Assembly (NCBI RefSeq): GCF_020010905.1
Contig: NZ_JAGJBY010000001.1
Span: forward strand, 1,570,001 to 1,634,000
DNA from: Streptomyces acidiscabies
Lineage (GTDB): Bacteria > Actinomycetota > Actinomycetes > Streptomycetales > Streptomycetaceae
DNA length: 64,000 nt
Direction: 5' to 3'
The notes under the pieces are model-generated. The model was not told the DNA's origin. It saw nothing but the letters and a program-made list of their open reading frames with translations, and ran no database searches. Below are positions 61,901 through 64,000 of this stretch, piece after piece. Numbering within the stretch: position 1 is the first letter of the stretch; each line of letters starts with the position of its first letter. Position numbers and translations under genes: made by a program.

Positions 61901-62559
61901 GCCTCGCCGACGCCGTCGCCGACGGCTGGTCCGCCACCCTCGACGGCAAGCCCCTCAAGGCCGTCACCGTCGACGGCTGGGCGCAGGGCTTCGAACTCCC
62001 GTCCACGGGCGGGACACTCGACGTCACCTACGAGGACCCCTTCACCCACACCCTGTGGCTGTGGACCCAGGGCGCCCTCGCCCTCGTGCTCGTCGTCCTC
62101 GCCCTACCCGGCCGCCGCCGCGACGTCGACGACGATCTCCCCGAGGCCGAGGAACAGCTCATCCCCGCCCAGGCCGCCGGCGAGGGCCGCCGCGCCCGCC
62201 GCCTGCGCGACCGCGCGGAGGCCGAGGAGACCGCCGCACCGGCCGAGCACCCCGCCGAGGACTTCCCGGCCGCCGTCCCGCAGCAGCAGCCCTACGGCGA
62301 GTGGGACGCCGCCGAGTACGCGGGCGCCGGGCAGCAGTACCCGTACCAGCCCGGCGGCTACGACCAGAACGGCGCCCAGTACGACCCGTACCAGGCGGGC
62401 CAGTACGACCCGTACGGCTACGACGGACAGCCCCAGCAGCCGCAGCAGCCGCCGTACGACCAGCAGGGCTACGGCGACCAGCAGCCCTACGACCCCTCGT
62501 ACCAGCAGGGCTACGACCCGGCGCAGCCGTACCAGCGCCCCGACGGGAGCCAGCAGTGA
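58951..62559 (+). CDS. Giant family 2 glycosyltransferase, membrane-bound
   Basis: This 1202-residue protein has an N-terminal GT-A domain (VTAVLVAHDGARWLPDALAGLL, LWLLHDDSAPEPDAL, FDRRLPLMRDDVDLCWRATSLGHRV). A large membrane part with about 12 helices (~425-860) follows, then an extracytoplasmic domain. The C-terminal ~80 residues are Gln/Tyr/Pro/Gly-rich with YDP and QQPYD repeats (e.g. QYDPYQAGQYDPYGYDGQ). It probably builds a wall or capsule glycan. The start at 58951 is not supported by a strong ribosome site. It overlaps the next gene (GTGA). Confidence 0.9.
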   Translation: MSVHSHTAARDAATPEFPRHVVTAVLVAHDGARWLPDALAGLLGQERPVQSVVAADTGSADDSAQLLTEALGEGRVLHLARRTGFGQAVEEATRTAPVLTPEELPYLKRPSGWDPVTRTWRDDAYDMPELPYGEPVQWLWLLHDDSAPEPDALAELLRVVDNELELGRDDVAVVGPKLRGWYDKRQLLEVGVTIAPSGRRWTGLDRREQDQGQHDHVRPVLAVSTAGMLVRRDVFEDLGGFDRRLPLMRDDVDLCWRATSLGHRVLVAPEAVVRHAEAASRERRTVDCAGRTTASPHKVDKAGAVHTLLVNSRTAALPWVLFRIVIGTVLRTFAYLVGKVPGQAVDEIRGLFGTLLRPERIIAGRRARGKPVIDKGELRALFPPPGATLRATVEQAAGSFLDSSEADTAPGRHGGGIESGPGGDDADFLEIEQFARLKRIARKPGPVLFVALLLISLAACRALLGTGALAGGALLPAPGDASELWNRYTDAWHPVGAGGTPAAPPYLAIVAALAAALFGSTGLAVTLLLVCSVPLAGFTAYFASRPLVTSRLLRAWAAVVYAFLPAVTGALAGGRLGTAVLAILLPLIARAGIAASGLAHSSGARGSWRATWAYALLLTITTAFTPIVWPIALVLGLAVLAVRRTELVAYGPRFLAQLGTPLLILAPWSLSLLPTGFFQEAGLDFGASAATALDLLGASPGGPGTVSGLMLAGVVLAALAALLRSERHTGVWAAWAVALVGLVFAVLSNGDAWAGPATLVYGLALLCAAMIGADGARSRVAEQSFGWRQPVAALIAFAAAAGPLLIAAGWMIRGADGPLERRDPVQVPAFVAEEAGTRDQARTLVLDSDSAAHVSYMLVRGSGTRMGDAETASADGENKQLDKVVANLVAGSGADQTSELGKFAVRYVLVHKGAPREVARVLDATPGLSRLSQQNGSALWRVGREVSRASIVAADGSGTPVAVGAGPVEIHTKVQDGKEDRVLRLADAVADGWSATLDGKPLKAVTVDGWAQGFELPSTGGTLDVTYEDPFTHTLWLWTQGALALVLVVLALPGRRRDVDDDLPEAEEQLIPAQAAGEGRRARRLRDRAEAEETAAPAEHPAEDFPAAVPQQQPYGEWDAAEYAGAGQQYPYQPGGYDQNGAQYDPYQAGQYDPYGYDGQPQQPQQPPYDQQGYGDQQPYDPSYQQGYDPAQPYQRPDGSQQ

Positions 62560-64000
62560 ACCGCACCACCGTGTCCCTGATCGCCGGGACGGCCGCGCTC
62601 GCCGCCGTCACCGCCTTCGCCGTCGTCCAGGAACCGGCGCAGGCCGGCGCCGCCACGCCCGGGGCGGCCTCCCGGCTGCCCGTCGAGCGCACCGGCCTGG
62701 TCTGCCCGGCGCCCAGCACCTCCGACCTCGCCGACACCCGGTACACGTCCTTCACGCCGGTCACCGAGGGCACCGGCGACAAGGGCAGGGCGACGCTCAC
62801 CGGGGTCGCGGAGAGCGCGCAGGGCGGGAAGACGAAGCCCGCCGGGAAGTCCGCCGTCACCCCCGGCGCCCCCGGCAAGCCCGTCACCGGCGACGTCAGC
62901 GGCGGCAGCGCGCCCGCGCTGGCCGGCACCGCCGAGGGCAGGTACGCGCCCGGCTGGACCCTCCAGGCCACCACCGGCGTCGCCGCCGGCACCGGCCGGG
63001 GCCTGCTCGGCCTCGCCTGCGGCGCCCCCGACACCGAGTTCTGGTTCCCCGGCGCGAGCACGGCGGCCGACCGCACCGACTACCTCCACCTCACCAACCC
63101 GGACGACTCGGCGGCCGTCGTCGACGTCGAGCTGTACGGCCCCGAGGGCGCCCTCGACTCCTCCGTGGGCGACGGCATCACCGTCCCCGCGCACTCCAGC
63201 GAGCCGATCCTGCTGTCCACCCTCAGCACCGACAAGCTCGACGACGTCACCGTCCACGTGAACGTCCGCAGCGGGCGCGTCGGCGCCGCCGTCCAGGCCC
63301 TCGACGACAAGCTCGGCGGCGACTGGCTGACGGCCTCCACGGACCCGGCGAGCACCCTGGTCATCCCCGGCATCCCCAAGGACGCCACCGCCGTGCGCCT
63401 GGTCGCCTTCACCTCCGACGACACCGACGCCGACCTGAAGATCCAGCTCGCCTCAGCCAACGGCCTCATCACCCCGGCCGGCCACGAGACCCTCCACATC
63501 AAGGCGGGCAGCACCACCTCCGTCGACCTCGGCGACATCACGCGCGGGGAGCCCGGTTCGCTGGTCCTGTCCCCGGGCGACGTCTCCACGCCGTTCGTCG
63601 CGGCGGTCCGCATCACCCGGGGCAAGGGCAACAGCCAGGAGACCTCGTTCATCCCGGCCACCGCGCCCGTCGGCACGCGCGCGTCCGTCCTCGGCAACAC
63701 CGCCAAGGGCACCACCTTGTCGGTCACCGCACCCACGGCGACCGCCCAGGTCAAGGTCACCGCGTCCGCCGGCACCGACGCGGGGACGGCCGCCTCGAAG
63801 ACGTACACCGTCAAGGCGGGCACCACCCAGGACGTCGCCCTGCCCGTGCCCGCCGGGCTGAAGGGGACGTACGCGCTGACCGTCGAGACCCTCTCCGGCG
63901 GGCCCGTGTACGCCTCCCGCACGCTGGTCTCCACCGACGAGGACGCCCCCGGCTTCACCACGCAGACCCTCCCCGACGACCGGGGCACGGTCGCCGTCCC
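62556..64000 (+). CDS. DUF5719-like exported protein, partial at window end
   Basis: The frame opens at a GTG (62556) that overlaps the stop of the glycosyltransferase gene (62557-62559) and runs off the window without a stop. It starts MNRTTVSLIAGTAALAAVTAFAVVQEPAQA, written here as short pieces: MNRTTVSLIAG, then a hydrophobic stretch, then EPAQAGA, i.e. a signal peptide or anchor. A beta-rich exported region follows (CPAPSTSDLADTRYTSFTP, FWFPGASTAADRTDYLHLTNP, VDVELYGPEGALDSSVG, HVNVRSGRVGAAVQAL). It resembles DUF5719 proteins of actinobacteria, as I recall. Coupling to the glycosyltransferase suggests a shared envelope role. Confidence 0.8.
   Translation, partial: MNRTTVSLIAGTAALAAVTAFAVVQEPAQAGAATPGAASRLPVERTGLVCPAPSTSDLADTRYTSFTPVTEGTGDKGRATLTGVAESAQGGKTKPAGKSAVTPGAPGKPVTGDVSGGSAPALAGTAEGRYAPGWTLQATTGVAAGTGRGLLGLACGAPDTEFWFPGASTAADRTDYLHLTNPDDSAAVVDVELYGPEGALDSSVGDGITVPAHSSEPILLSTLSTDKLDDVTVHVNVRSGRVGAAVQALDDKLGGDWLTASTDPASTLVIPGIPKDATAVRLVAFTSDDTDADLKIQLASANGLITPAGHETLHIKAGSTTSVDLGDITRGEPGSLVLSPGDVSTPFVAAVRITRGKGNSQETSFIPATAPVGTRASVLGNTAKGTTLSVTAPTATAQVKVTASAGTDAGTAASKTYTVKAGTTQDVALPVPAGLKGTYALTVETLSGGPVYASRTLVSTDEDAPGFTTQTLPDDRGTVAV

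Noticed and set aside
1..64000. tRNA or rRNA genes
   Set aside because: I looked for CCA-adjacent cloverleafs and conserved rRNA stretches and saw none; a covariance search would be decisive.

Overview
The window is chromosomal DNA of a Streptomyces. It is very GC-rich with strong G/C bias at third codon positions, uses many GTG starts with GTGA/ATGA stop-start overlaps, and carries whiB, a sigB-like partner-switching set, an F420 side-chain pair and a family of LCP cell-wall ligases. From memory, the gene order is close to the S. coelicolor region around SCO3030-SCO3078. No alignment could be run, so that comparison is inference. Most of the window is core chromosome. The most accessory-looking part is about 29.2-34.6 kb.

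Layout. 0.4-4.7 kb holds a membrane protein, a four-gene operon of roadblock/LC7-type and PatA-N-like proteins without a GTPase, and a PLP decarboxylase. 4.8-10.4 kb is a hut operon (hutU, an M20 amidohydrolase, hutF, hutI) behind a promoter that overlaps a perfect inverted repeat. 10.4-12.7 kb holds a SigI-like sigma factor with anti-anti-sigma and anti-sigma genes. 12.7-15.7 kb is an operon of three exported proteins, two with sortase-type C termini. 15.7-20.6 kb has a POT peptide transporter, a two-component system, a DUF2568-like protein and a GtrA-like protein. 20.7-24.8 kb is purK-purE-dipeptidase followed by a dipeptidase paralogue that has lost every metal ligand. 25.2-29.2 kb holds a small conserved protein, UDP-glucose dehydrogenase, an acyl-CoA dehydrogenase and two VOC proteins.

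29.4-32.8 kb contains two typical Streptomyces XRE-regulator modules. One includes DUF6879 and a regulator with a damaged N terminus. The other is XRE/DUF397 with a divergent RsbW-like ATPase and a 14-bp perfect operator-like palindrome. 32.9-34.6 kb is a stand-alone IscB-type RNA-guided nuclease gene with a structured RNA region at its 5' side. 34.7-49.9 kb carries five LCP ligase genes, interspersed with a HAD phosphatase, a subtilisin-like protease, a methyltransferase, a VOC protein and a glycosyltransferase. 50.2-57.8 kb has a TIGR03089-like protein, a PGRP-type amidase, an NDP-sugar pyrophosphorylase, an AlkA-like glycosylase, fbiB/cofD and cysteine dioxygenase. 58-64 kb has whiB, a giant glycosyltransferase and the start of a DUF5719-like exported protein.

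The most notable points are these: the iscB locus, where the first 80 codons look more like structured RNA than protein; a previously unannotated 31-codon leader peptide ending in four consecutive Cys codons ahead of cysteine dioxygenase; the metal-ligand-less dipeptidase paralogue; the hut operator; and two families of interspersed intergenic repeats.
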